Shown in pieces: positions 12,165-24,641 of a stretch of 64,000 bases of DNA. This DNA is from Tubulanus polymorphus (Eukaryota; Nemertea; Palaeonemertea; Tubulaniformes; Tubulanidae). The position numbers and the translations under genes are program-made. The notes below the pieces were generated by a model. It saw only the letters and a list, made by a program, of their open reading frames with translations, had not been told where the DNA came from and made no database searches. Every line of letters begins with the position of its first letter. Positions within the stretch are counted from its first letter, which is position 1. The stretch covers positions 4,369,731 to 4,433,730 of the forward strand of contig NC_134033.1 in the NCBI RefSeq assembly GCF_964204645.1. The letters run 5' to 3'.

Positions 12165-12795
12165 ATAGCATCAGGTGTGGTGCCAAGTGATTTCAGGTGT
12201 GGTGACTGGTGATTTCGGGTGTGGTGAATGGTGATTTCAGGTGTGGTGCCTTGTGATTTCAGGTGTGGTGAATGGTGATTTCAGGTGTGGTGCCAAGTGA
12301 TTTCAGGTGTGGTGAGTGGTGATTCCAGGTGTGGTAACCGGTGATTTCAGGTGTGGTGACCGGTTATTTCAGGTGTGGTAACCGGTGATTTCAGGTGTGG
12401 TGACCGGTTATTTCAGGTGTGGTGCCAAGTGATTTCGGGTGTGGTGAATGGTGATTTCAGGTGTGGTGCCTTGTGATTTCAGGTGTGGTGAGTGGTGATT
12501 CCAGGTGTGGTAACCGGTGATTTCAGGTGTGGTGACCGGTTATTTCAGGTGTGGTAAACGGTGATTTCAGGTGTGGTGACCGGTTATTTCAGGTGTGGTG
12601 CCAAGTGATTTCGGGTGTGGTGAATGGTGATTTCAGGTGTGGTGCCTTGTGATTTCAGGTGTGGTGAATAGTGATTTCAGGTGTGGTGCCTTGTGATTTC
12701 AGGTGTGGTGACTGGTGATTTCGGGTGAAGTGGCTAGTGACTTCAGGTGTGGTGCCTTGTGATTTCAGGAGTGGTGACTGGTGAATTCAGGGGTG
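12165..12795 (+). repeat. 22-bp minisatellite, ~29 units
   Basis: Head-to-tail units of the form tttcaggtgtggtgNNNNgtga, 22 bp long. The core 'tttcaggtgtggtg' is nearly invariant while the next four to five bases cycle through a few variants (ccaag, actgg, aatgg, ccttg, accgg). Runs of variants recur in the same order, for example aatgg-ccttg and the accgg pairs, so blocks of several units were duplicated together. The last units decay (aagtggctag, gagtggtgac). Confidence 0.95.
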
Positions 12796-12952
12796 ATGAT
12801 TAAGTTCATCACTAAGAATGACGTCAAACGGACGATATCTCCCCCGGCGCGAGCTGATGGCTAAAAGTAAATACAAGAATGAGCCCTCGCCTCGCCTAAA
12901 TTTTCATGTGGGAGACTAAAAATCTAGATGCAAGTTAATTGAATATGAACGT

Positions 12953-13321
12953 AATATTTTGCCTTGTTTAATGCGGCCATATTGGCTACGATAATGATGA
13001 AGTACGCTCAGATGTATAGACTCGTTTCTGGAAGTAGGTCGGGCTCGGGTAGAGCCGATCTTACCGAACTGGTTTTAGCTCGAAGGAGTTTAGTAATCAA
13101 TCTTTTGTAATTTATTTTGCTGGCTACCGATAATAATCGTTCAGTTTTGCGCCGTATTTTCGGTCGAGATACCGAACCAGGTAGCCGCTTGGCTGGTAGT
13201 TCTATTTTTACCGATCAACTCGTCTCTGAATCCGCTTCTTGATACTATACTAATTATCGATATGAAATCTATTCGTGAACGCAATAAACGACGACTAGGA
13301 TTGACGACATCCAGTAAATAA
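12953..13321 (+). pseudogene. 3' fragment of a third receptor copy (TM5 to C-terminus)
   Basis: This segment matches the last ~370 bp of the large receptor exon 3, from within TM5 to the stop codon. An extra T near 13101-13104 turns the codons for Asn-Leu-Cys into Asn-Leu-Leu-stop, so TM6 is frameshifted. TM5 matches copy B (FNAAILATIMM), while the C-terminal tail (ending GLTTSSK) matches copy A. It is therefore a separate paralogue or a recombinant, not a simple copy of either. No upstream exons are present. Confidence 0.92.
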
Positions 13322-13414
13322 AACGCAGTTTACACGAGTCCCTGTGTTGATCGTCACAATTATAACGACTTCAACAGTGAATTGTAAAACTTTTTGATTT
13401 AATCTTATTGACAA

Positions 13415-14115
13415 CGAGAGGGTTGTGAAATTTGAGGAACTGACTCCGTGAAATTAAAATACACAGATACCTACCTACCTAGGGTCGCCGTGACAAAAAT
13501 AAAACAGCAAGAAATGGCTTTAAAATAATGACTTAAAATGTCGTAGCCACTATTATCTACAGAATAATTTCAATACATTGTTGAATCTAATTCTGTTTTA
13601 TGTAATAAGTTTCTATGTTTGCAATAAAACACTGATGTTCATTGGTACGAAAACAACCGCTCCTATTACGAGAATATAAAATTGAGAGGAGACCCAAAAA
13701 TATCAAGAAGCGAGTGATTTGAATCATCAATTAAAAAACCGCTAAAAATATACCCGAGAAATAGTGACAGCGACAACAAACAGCGCGCACCCGAAATCAG
13801 CCAAATATCAATGAATTAATTCAACCAAATAAACCAGAAACCTAGGTACCACAGGAATAGGGCGCGACCGGGTTGGGTGAGTTGATGGGTGCTGTCTGAA
13901 CCTGAAACCAGTTGTACGTAAGTAAATGTCATTTGTATTTTATAAGAAAGTAGAGTTGAGTACTGTTCAACTCTTCATCTTACTCAAATCACACTTAACT
14001 CACAAACTGTCAAACATTGCCAATCCAGTTCATTTGTAAATAAATGCGACTTTTACTGTTGAATAGATACACTTTAATTTATGACTGTATTTTACATCAA
14101 CAGCTGAAATTATGT
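13415..14115 (+). repeat. Dispersed ~2.1-kb repeat, 5' third, copy D
   Basis: Matches 27405-28110 and 51535-52160, beginning 'ttgacaacgagagggttgtg' and including 'gttgtacgtaagtaaatgtc' and 'catcaacagctgaaattatg'. It follows directly after the receptor 3' fragment. The later two-thirds of the unit are absent here, complementary to copy A, which has only the 3' part. Confidence 0.85.
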
Positions 14116-16106
14116 TTTAATTCAAAAGATCTCTATCTTTACTTCTTGGACTGGATCATGGCAATATCTAATAGAATCATGGGACAAATATATCAAATCT
14201 CAAATCAGTTTTGGTCAAATTTGATATGAAATGTCCTCCCTAAGATCTGATGAAATGAGGTTTCACGTCGGCTGTGATAATGTCATGTTCTCTCTCTCTT
14301 GACTGGAGATGAACCTGGAGCTGATGTGGACTGTCAGCTACCCTAAGTTTACAATATTTTATTTCAACCGCCGATCGAACAACTAATTTGATTTCCGATT
14401 TCAAAATGAAACCCCCTGTTTCACTCCCGGCAGGTGTGGTGGGTTTGTTACGGACACCAAATCAAAGCAAATCAGACGAAATCTACCAATCAAATAAATA
14501 ACTGGATCGATCCTTATTTTAAAGATAAAAAAGCGTCGATAGCTCTCTAAAGGGGCTCCACGGAAATTCTGGCATAATAACCAGGCACTAGATGGCACTC
14601 ATTGAGAGATTAAAAAAGAAACCACCCGGCGTGTTCTTAATATAAGACAAGAGTCAGAGACCCTAATCTATGAACTTTATCAAAATGACAATTCTAAGCA
14701 TAGAATTGAGTAACAGGGACCTGAATGAAAATTTTCTGGTATTTTTTACCTGTTGATAGTTCAAGTTTTCAGTTCATCTGATACGCGACGACTCGAGTTA
14801 TTAGATTCTGACCGGTGACGCAAGCGGTGAACGTCTGGAATCCGGCGCACAAACCAAATATCGGGAAATACGTCCCGCCATCGTTCAACTGAAATATCGG
14901 CGCAAAAAGAGGAACTGAATGAATTATTAAGACCGGAAACAAGGTCGCAGATGATATAGATGTAAATCTTCTAAAATATCAAGAGTAAATTCCCAAGCAT
15001 GATTTCAATTTTGACAGTCACACAGAGTTAAGGAGTAAAGCGATGCTTCAGGAATCCTACGACTCAGTTTGTGCTATGGCGAATCTAACTAGTTATCAAT
15101 CCGAAGCCTGTAGATCCTGCAGCTCTCAGACCATCTAGTGACGTCACAAGTATTCGGAACTTCACCCGATACATTTTTGATTGAAGATTAACTATACTGT
15201 ACGTGCGTTATTTTAAACAAACTTTCAAAACATGATCCTTCACATTGATCCTTGGAACGGTCTAACCAGCGGTAGAGTGTGAACGCACCCGGTTGAATAT
15301 TTTGAAGGTGGTTCTCCCTGACTGCAGATTGAACTGAATTAGAATTAAACGATTGAATTTGATCGAATGTCTAATAATAACGTGAAAGACTAAATCGGTT
15401 CATATTCGATACTGGGATGTCGAATACATACCAGAATGGCATTGATCAGTCTGAGAGCGGCTTTAGCGTAGTCCAGAATTCAACGATCATTAGTCCGATC
15501 TCTGGACAGTATCAACCTACGTACAAACGGATACCCAGAAAAATCATTCAACACTAGATTATAACAGACGGGATCATCAGAAGTCCCTCTCCAGGGATTA
15601 ACTAATGAAAGGCCCGTAGCGTACGAAGGTTTCCGATCCGCGCAAAAAATGGGCCTTACACCGAGAGTTGAAACTTACAACTATATTAACATGATACATA
15701 TCGTTATGAAACCACTGCTGCTACACTAACAGATGGGTTTTTTGTAAAACTAGGTTTAAAAAATCAAAGGCTTTTGTACCGTCGAAGATATCAATGATAT
15801 ACATCATTTCACGTTTATATATTTCGTCTCTAAAACGCTTGAATTTATCCATTGTGTAAAACTAAACTTGAGTCGTCTACACGTGTTACAGTTGTTCGAT
15901 GACTTTTGTGCGCGTTGCGATGAAGAAAATACTCGGCACCACCGAATCAATAACGAATAGCGAATAACGTATGACGATTAACCAATAGCGGATAACGTTT
16001 AGCGATTGACGAACAGCGTGGCGGTCCAGGAATTCCGTACGGTTGAGGTTTACAAAAAGAGAGAGATCGTGAAAATATATACATACAAGCATTCATAGAA
16101 TGTGTG
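14116..16106. other. Intergenic, no gene seen
   Basis: No coding region could be supported. A degenerate run of short units around 15940-16010 (variants of 'aataacg' and 'agcgat') precedes the transposon insertion site. Before the transposon inserted, the right end of this stretch would have been the upstream region of the GPCR that starts at 24766. Confidence 0.6.
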
Positions 16107-16115
16107 CATTTTACG
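16107..16115 (+). repeat. Left 9-bp target-site duplication
   Basis: CATTTTACG immediately precedes the left inverted repeat and is repeated exactly at 24706-24714. A 9-bp duplication is the length typical of Mutator-like transposases. Confidence 0.93.
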
Positions 16116-16179
16116 CGGTATTCGAAAAACGCCTAATGAAAAACACCGAATCGGAAAACGCATAACGCCTAATTCCTAG
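16116..16179 (+). repeat. Left terminal inverted repeat, 64 bp
   Basis: Begins CGGTATTCGAAAAACGCC and ends CGCCTAATTCCTAG. All 64 positions match the reverse complement of 24642-24705. Short internal motifs recur (AAAACGC, CGCCTAAT), which could be transposase-binding units. Confidence 0.95.
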
Positions 16180-16921
16180 CAATATCCAAGAAATTGACCT
16201 AAATCCCTACGTGAACTATGTAACGCAAAAAACCGATACGGTCTTTTGCAATAAATTGGATTGACATTTTTACGGTTGAAGAGTGCGTGGAGCCCCGCTT
16301 GTTCCGTTTCTACTAACGTTCGACGTTCGTTTGGTTACGCTACAAAAACACGATTATCGGTACTACGTTTGATTGATTATTCAGCAGTAGGTATTCTTTT
16401 TGATTATTGTTTAATGTTTAACCTTCGTTACTTCTACTACTTGCGTAGGCCGAATAAGTAGTACTATAGGCCTAGCGTCAGCGATGATTTTTTATTTTTG
16501 CTGCTTCAACTTGTTGAATGTTGGAATGTTGGCCTACTTTTTAGCCTCTATCATCCTTCCAATCTACTAACGACTTACAGTATACAGGTCAGCTAAACTA
16601 CTAATATTACACTCAGTTAACCTAACCAAAACTTAGTGGTATTCTAGCCTTTATTATAAAAATGGGATCGAGGACATCAATTAATTATTATAATTTTAAA
16701 AAATGACGTTTATGATTAAAAGGTAAAAGGGTCCATACAGAAGAGGGTTCGAATCTGGAATTTTCTGTAAACCTTTTTCCTTCAATTGTCACGCAGCTCA
16801 GTGATTTTTAGTATTTATCTAATTCTGTATATCTGTATATGTACGTCACCACATTCAATTCACATAGGCCTATGACACTAATTCCTTGTTTCTTCTAGTT
16901 TCACTGTAATTAACCATTCCT

Positions 16922-19900
16922 ATGGAACCTGTTTCCCTCGAGAATTTGAACAACTGCAGTTGTTATATGAATGCAGTTATTCAATCACTCCGCTGTTTGC
17001 CCGAGTTTGTCGAGCGTTTGCAGAGGCACACCGCTGTAGAAGAATGTAAGTAATGGACTAAAAAAGGACTTATAGCCTAAATTCATGGCTCAATTTCTGA
17101 TACATCTACATTTTTTTTATAGGTTCTGATAAATGTTGCTATCGATGCAAGTTGGCAGATGCATTTGACGGAAATAATGAACCTCTTTTTGAATACGTTG
17201 ATGGTAACTAAAAAATTCTGTTTTTTTATGGGTTACTCGCATAGGCACTGTATGTTTGTATTGTATAAAGAAATATATTTCTAGAAATTATACCTAATGG
17301 CTGTCAAGTCGAGCAGCAAGATGCCGAGGAGTTCTTTTTAGGACTCCTACGAAAAATTCGTCAGGAAGATTTGTAAGTATTAAACCTCCAATGTATGTGG
17401 TTTGGCCTCCATAAATGAATTTCATGCATGCAATGATGACAATTTATTTTTCAGAGTTTTAGGAGATATGTTCAAATCCACATGGATTCAGACGAGTAAG
17501 CATGCTTTGAATAATAAACTGATTGTTTATCATATGAAAAGTTTTGGCCATTCCACTGTATCTGATGACTTATATACTGAATATATTTATATAGGCCTAT
17601 GGATAATTACTGCCATCTATTACTGTCGTCTTAGAGTGATCTTTTGTCATGATTTCAGCGACATGTGAACAATGTGGGTTCGAAAATAAACTATCTGATT
17701 ATACGCCGATCACCTCTTTGCCATGCGTGGTTGGTATTTGAATTTTGTGGTTTTGTGCTTCATGACAATTTTAATTTAATTTTAATCTTCGCACAATAAT
17801 TTTGACATTTTTTGCAGGATTCTACAGATGGTTCGCTTGTGTCGAACATCCCCAAAGGTCTTGGAATCATGGATCGAAGTGAAACTATAGATTTTCGTTG
17901 CAGCAGGTATGTGTCTTTTGTAGAATTCACGATTTGTAATTCCACTAACATAGTGTTAGTTTTGTGATTTTTTTTCAGGTGTGGATTTTCTTCTGCAAAA
18001 CAATCGCGAAAATTAGCAGGGAAAAGCAGTGGAAAATATATGGCGATACACTTAAAACGGTATGTTTCTTAATATTGAGGGTACCGGTTTTAAAATTTTG
18101 TGAGCACTGTACATATACAGTTGTTTTTCATTATTTGTCTTGCCGACGCATAGACACGGTTTTAAATTGGCTTCCCAGACAATAACTGATTGAGTTTTCA
18201 ACTTAGACTGAATAATCATCACTCATTGGAGACATGTAATGATGAATTATACTATACATGTGTTATACAGTGAATGTGTGCATGCGACTAATACATAATG
18301 ATACATTCTGTTTTTTTTCAGATCTACCGTCTTCGTGCTAAGTATCCTCTGCCTATTATCATTAGACACTATTATTATGTTGATAAATGTATTTTTATGA
18401 TATTCTCATTCTATACATGTACATCTCAGATATTCTTTTTGATTGTATAAGCTTACATGTATTTGTCTCATTTTCATATCAAATATCTCTTTCTAAGATT
18501 TATATACACCTCTGGTGCAGAGCACATATACTTAATCGCTGTTTCTATCATATTCTCAATCGTATACGACTATATGAGTGGATAATGGTTGCCTAAATGG
18601 TGGTAGCATTTTCAAGCTGGCAGTTAGTTACATGAAAAGCATATACCATTTTTATTTCCAGCTATGCATTTGATAGCTTTTCAAGGACAATTCAAAGATT
18701 AGCGCATGACATTCACGCACCTATAAAACTGATGGGTCAAATGGGCAAAGAAATAGTATGTATATTTATTGAGTTTTGATACTGAGAAAACCAGTTATAG
18801 GTAATAATGACCTTATTTCTTCGCAGGTGCGCTATTCTTTGAAAAGTATTGTCCTTCATAGTGGCCATTCAACCAGATCTGGACACTACACTAGTGTGGT
18901 TAAATATGGTTGCAATTGGTTTTATGTGAATGATGATAATGTAAGTAAGATGATACACCTGACACTAATGTAACTACGGTAACAGTTTTTGGTTTGGCAA
19001 TATACTTAAATATTCATGTTTTGTTTTAGTATGATTCAACTTATATGTCTCGGCAATTCGATGGAGATTCATATATTGTGTTCTATGAACAGGATAATGT
19101 AAGCATTACATTCTTTCAACCACCATGTGCTTTTAAAATATTTTATAGCCCAATTTCTGGGGGGGGTGTTGAATAATGAAATTTTATGATTGTTTGGCAT
19201 TTCAAACCACTTCCCAAGTGGGTGTGGTTGCATTCCCTGGACCCCTAGTTTCCTTTTATAATATTACTATATCAAATCATTTTAGGATGAATTTCCAACA
19301 ACTCTGGAAAATGTTGGGGAAGTAGAAATTCAGCACCGTTGGATATGGAATCAAGTTGCATGTAAACAAAAAAAGAAAAAATGTGTAGGAAATTTCTATT
19401 TATTATCATTGACATAGATTATCAATATATGAGATTTTGTTCCAATATTTAATGTTATTGTAGGAATCAATGGTAAGAATGTCAAATAAGAAAAGAAGGG
19501 TGGAACGATCAAAGTAAGTGCAGATTATTGATTTAGAGTTATGATCCATGTAGACCTTTACTACATGTTCCAGTGTACATTTATATGTGTTTAATGGCTT
19601 AAAATTAGAACCCTGTTGAACAGATGAATCTATGTAGGATTTAAATATTCCTTTTTAGGGGTACAAACTTGAAGTGCAAGTTATGTATGTTTACATCGCA
19701 TTCGAAGTCTGGCATGATAGACCATCAAGTAGATAAGCATTTAAATGAATATATGGAAGAGATCGAAAATGATAGGTCAGTGAAATTTTGCAATATCTCT
19801 CTTAACTCTTCAATTTAACCTCATTAATTCTACATGCAAAATATAAAGTTTTTCAGGGATATATATATATACACCCTATTCAATTAGCTACTTTCTGAAA

Positions 19901-20127
19901 CTGAGCTATTTTCGGGGCAGAGCTATGTATGTAAGTCGGCTATTGTTATAAAAATTGGATATTGCAGTGAAGCTGATACATCCCCCAGTAAAAACTCTCC
20001 AGAATACATTGATATCTCGACATCTGATGAAGAAGATTTATCAAGGTAGGTTTCAACTTGTATATGAAAAGCCCTTAACTCTCCAATTTAACCTCATTAA
20101 TTCTACATGCAAAATATAAAGTTTTTC

Positions 20128-20205
<78 letters not shown>

Positions 20206-23200
20206 ACCCTATTCAATTAGCCACTTTCTGAAACTGAGCTATTTTCGGGGGCAGAGCTATGTAAGTCGGCTATTGTTATAAAAATTGGATATTGCAGTAC
20301 ATCCCCCAGTAAAAACTCGCCAGAATACATTGATATCTCGACATCATCTGATGAAGAAGATTTATCAAGGTAGGTTTCAACTTGTATATGAAAAGCTACT
20401 TTCATTCTTAGGTCTTAGGTAATTTGCTGCACTATTAGAAAATATATTATAATTGTTTTAATTTTTTCATAGTAAGCCTCCTAGAATTATTGTATCAGCT
20501 GAAAATTCTGAATCTGATGAACTACCGAGTTATGAAAATATTATGTAGGTTATCGATTCCTCATATTCCAAGCCATCTGTAAAAAATATTTTAAAACGAA
20601 TTATCCTTTACTGTTTTAGGCGCCATTCATCAGAAAAGGATACCTGTGATCAGATTCAGGTTGAACCAATAATGATATCGTCAGATGATGAGTGTCATGC
20701 CCATAGTCATACTATTAAGTAAGTTATTTCAAAATTCAGTATAGATTCTAAATAATTTCTAACGCACTTTCCAGAGAATTGTTGATTTCTTTTGTTTTAG
20801 ATATCTGAATGAAGATCGATGCCTCCCTGTTTTCAGCTCTGAAAAAGAAATTTCCGTCAGTGATGTCTGTGAAGCACTTCTGGAACAACATGATAGAATT
20901 TGCTCAAAAGTACCATATCGGTGTCAAGAAAACATGCATTTCATTGTTTCATTGAATGAGGTACCTGAAAGTGACCTAAAATGTGATGGCAATGGAGTCT
21001 TTAAAAATAGGGGTACAACTAAAAAGTTTGTCAAGAAAAGTACAACTTCCGATTATGTATTCTGCGATGAACAGGCAGCAGATTTTATATTGAAAACAAC
21101 TTATTGGAACCACAAAAAATACCCAGACTTTGGGAAAAAAATTAGATTTATAGTTGACAAATCAGGCAATATTTTAAATTCGAGGGCTTCTATCCAATAT
21201 CGATTTTCTGGAGAACCTCACATAATAGAAGTTGCTCCCCATGGCAATGCTCGCAATAATAAACCATACAGCCGAGTTAAACCAAGTGTTGTGGATAAAG
21301 TGAAAGACAATATGCTTGGACAAAGTCAAAGTGAAGCGGTCAGCAGTATCATCAGCTCTCAGAATGGAATTCTCGGAATAACTTCTTTGGCAGACATTCC
21401 CAAAAGATCTCAGGCCTATAAGATTTCACAAAAACATAGAAACGTTACTCATGGGAAAAAAGATGATGAAATATACCATGTTCTAGAACTTTCCAAAAGT
21501 GAATTGAAATTTTTTATCCGAGACATTAAACTCCATCCTGATTTATGTATAATTTTGTATTTAGATGAAACTTTGACAGATATTTACCGCTTTTCATCAG
21601 ATCCTGTTGACATGGCCACAATAACATTCGATCCAACTTTTAAATTTGGAGAATTTGATGTGACACCTATTACCTATAGACATTTACATTTTAAGACTAA
21701 ATCTACTGGTAAGACACCTATTTTTACTGGCCCAGTACTAATTCATTTCAAAAAGTCTAAATCTGTTTACACTGAACTTTTTGATGCAATAACCAAAAAA
21801 TGTCCGGACTTGCAAGATATCCTTTCATTTGGTACAGATGGGGAGAGCGCTTTAAGTGAAGCTGCACATGAGTTTTTTCCAAGTGCTATTCATTTAAGGT
21901 GCACAAGACATTTTCATCAAAACCTAAAAACCCACTTAAACACAATAGATATTCCCCAGGAAGCTAAGAAACGTATTATTACTGAAGTAATTGGCAACAA
22001 AAATGTAAAGGGTTTAATTGATTATGATTTGAATGATTTTGATGAGAAAGCTGTAGATTTATTTGATTCATGGGTTTCATCTTTTTCTCCGAGTATTCTT
22101 CCGTTTATTAATTATATCAAGTCACAGATGACAATGATGAAACAATGTATGATTTCTACTGTACGCTCATCCTCTGGCCTAGGTTTTCCTCCCGATAAAT
22201 TTTATACAAATGTATCAGAAAGTACCAACGCGAAACTAAGAAGATGGGCTCAAAGTAGAGAAATGGGTATTTCCAGTTTTATTAATTCAATTTACAATTT
22301 AGTAAAAGCTGAAAGAGATAGCATAGCTATGGCTTATGCCGGAATAGGTGAATATTTTGAAGTTAGAGATGAGTTCAAACATATTTTATTAGACCCTTCC
22401 CTCTTAGACAAAAGCATTGACCAAAAAAAACTGTTTTTGAAGAAAGCTAATTGTGTAACTATGCACGAATTGCTTAATTCTTCATCTAATATTAATGGTA
22501 CCACGGGTACCCATTCATTATCAGTGTCATGTGACGAAGCAAAATCTGTCTACTCAGTAAAGACTAGTGAAGCAGTTTTGAAAGGGATTTGGAAAAAGGC
22601 AGCCCATGTTCTTAGTTTTGATAATCATATTTCTGATGCACCAAGTCAAAATAACTCAGTTCTAAAATATAGTGTAGTAAGTGAAAGTTCAGATAGAAAC
22701 AATCAGGTTAATTTCTATTTACAACAGAACAAGTTTACGTGTACATGCCCTCAGTACAAATTTCACTCATTATGTTCGCATTCTGTAGCCGTTGCTGAAA
22801 AAGTAAAATTTCTCAAAGAATTTTTAATCTGGCACAAATCATGTAATAAGAAGACAAATCTTACTAGTCTAGCGACGGTTGGGGTGAGTTTATCTGCTGC
22901 TGGAATGAAGGGACAAACTGTTAGAAGATATCGTGGTAATCCTGGTTGTGATAATAGTATTTCCCATTCTGATGATGGTTTTTTTCTTGTATTCTTACTT
23001 GGTGTGCGAATTAAAAAATGTTATGGATGTAGGAAAGAATTTACTGATTTTGATAGATTAACTCCAAGTGATTTGATTGTACGAAAATTAGATTACCGCA
23101 CATACTTAGATAAGAATACAAATAATTTAGGTGTTAGTGACAAACGACAAAATACATATTACCATTTGAATGTTTCTTGTATTAATAAGAAATATCCTAA

Positions 23201-23303
23201 TTTCGTTCCAGGTGCAGTAAAAGTTACTGCAAGTTTACAGGCATCAATGACTGTTGGCCATTTGAAAAACTACCAACAATTTCTTCATAAAGGTTATTTT
23301 TGA
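16922..23303 (+). CDS. USP deubiquitinase / C2H2 / multi-SIM / MULE transposase / SWIM fusion protein
   Basis: Eighteen exons join without a frame break: 16922-17045, 17123-17203, 17285-17372, 17455-17495, 17659-17729, 17818-17906, 17979-18059, 18662-18755, 18827-18940, 19030-19098, 19286-19384 (or 19354), 19464-19513, 19659-19775, 19968-20045, 20298-20369, 20473-20544, 20620-20718, 20801-23303. The product is about 1,313 residues. An in-frame TAA precedes the ATG. USP domain ~5-284: Cys box NCSCYMNAVIQ (Cys14), QQDAEEFF (79-86), zinc pairs CEQC (114) and CSRC (163), His box SGHYTS (His243) and NDD (258-260). Then KKRRVERSK, a C2H2 finger (Cys340/343, His356/361), and SIM-like motifs at ~386-396, 409-420, 427-439 and 463-471. 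Transposase: Asp757, Asp826 (GTDGE), Glu953 (VSESTNA) and CTC..CSH SWIM finger at 1127-1140. A nuclear transposase with deubiquitinase activity is inferred. The exon 11 border and the weak gttggt donor after exon 5 are the least certain joins; two adjacent genes remain possible. Confidence 0.85.
19800..20396 (+). repeat. Tandem duplication containing a SIM-like exon
   Basis: Unit 1 (~19800-20072) and unit 2 (~20073-20396) share the same intron, exon (19968-20045 and 20298-20369) and donor sequence. Both exons start and end in phase 2, so the duplication keeps the frame. Unit 2 differs by a six-codon-region change at its start, one added Ser codon and an expanded (TA)n tract. Confidence 0.93.
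20131..20203. repeat. (TA)n microsatellite
   Basis: Pure TA dinucleotide run of about 73 bp in the intron of the second unit of the tandem duplication. The matching site in the first unit holds only about five TA units, so the tract expanded after the duplication. Confidence 0.97.
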
Positions 23304-24641
23304 TTTTAGATCAATGAATTCAATTTTTCTGATTATCATTTAACTCTTATTTTCAGTGGATCGAGTGTGATCTATCGAGTTTGTGTACCAGTTTGTAGCC
23401 TATGCATTGATTAGTGAAGAAATATATGTATTTATGCATTGGTAAGAAAACTTATCATTTTTCAGTTTTTCATTTAATACTTCCAATGTCTATTTAACCT
23501 TATTTGGGTGAAGTAACTCAGTTTTGGTTATAAAGTACCAACCTTCCCAATGTCCCAGATCAATGTGTCAATAAAGTTTGAAAATATGCCTTCTGTTTCT
23601 ATGCCTACAAACCGAGATACGTGTATTTTCAAAACATTTTTATCATGGTTTGTAGGTAATTTAGACATTGGAAACAGAAAATGAAGACTTTTTTCTCCGA
23701 TTCTGTTTTAGTAAATTAGAGAACTTTTGACATTCCTTCAATATAGCGTAAAATGCATGAAAAAATTGATGTTTTAGTTCCACTGTCCACTGCTGGTGAT
23801 TTACGGACATATTAATTAGGTAAATACGTCAGTTGTTAAAGTACAAGTATTTCCTTGGGTGTAAGCCTACGTGGCCATCCATAAAGTATGCATGCACAAC
23901 TTCTTATATTTTTAATTCCCTTGACTCAATTATGTGTAACGAAGAGAGAAGTTGATAAGAAATCAGGGAGTGTACCGAAGTGATACGTAAGTGTACCGGT
24001 TTTATACTGCTAATAAATCTTGTTATTATTTCATGATAATAAAAGACATTTATTTTTGATATGGAACTTAGTTTATTATTTTTGTCTTTGAGTTCAGGGG
24101 CTGAGATCATTTACATCTCTCGTTGGTAGGCCTAATCTGAATTAGACTCACATAGCGTGGATGTGAACCGTTGGAGGATTATTTGAGAAAGGCTATCAGT
24201 CTTCGTGCGCGTTGCCGTTGTACAATATTTATGCACGACCATCTAATGATTCCGGCATTCAAAATTCAAGGCCGGTTTTAAAGGGTAGATCCTAATAGGC
24301 TCGTCATGCACATTGACTGTATGGACTTAAAAACTCTTGAAAAATACCCCAAAAAGTCAGGAGTCGAACACGCTAACACCGGAGTGTAAGCGTAACGTTT
24401 TACCGCAGCACTAGCGATGCGAGGTTCCGAAACCGCATTTTGTAACTATGTAAAGCCTACCCCATAGTATTTAACCATAAACCCTCTTGATACTAACCCT
24501 TCTGATCTTTCTAATATCATCGGTTGAGAAAGCTGCCATTTTTCCGTTATGTAATTGAATTGGATTGTGAGTATCACTAAATAGTATGTAACGAAAGTGA
24601 CAATATCGGTAAATAGCACAGCTTCTAAATTAGGTCATTTT
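23304..24641. other. 3' noncoding part of the transposon
   Basis: About 1.3 kb between the transposase stop codon and the right inverted repeat. It holds the likely polyadenylation signal and no further credible open frame. Confidence 0.7.
23570..23575 (+). promoter_or_regulatory. Probable polyadenylation signal of the USP-MULE gene
   Basis: AATAAA lies 267 bp after the stop codon and is followed by a T/G-rich stretch. Other A/T-rich hexamers occur nearby, so the site used is a guess. Confidence 0.5.

Noticed and set aside
12165-12795. CRISPR-like array of short repeats
   Set aside because: Units are contiguous 22-mers with only 4-5 variable bases and no unique spacers, in an animal genome. 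It is a minisatellite.
18321-18596. Possible extra exon after a ttttttttcag acceptor and a long frame at 18387-18596
   Set aside because: Including it breaks the USP frame quickly, whereas joining 18059 to 18662 continues the domain as HLKRYAFDSF in phase.
16922-23303. The USP gene as a host gene with a transposon nested beside it
   Set aside because: Both the USP and transposase exons lie within the same pair of identical inverted repeats and join in frame. It is kept as an alternative only because no transcript was seen.
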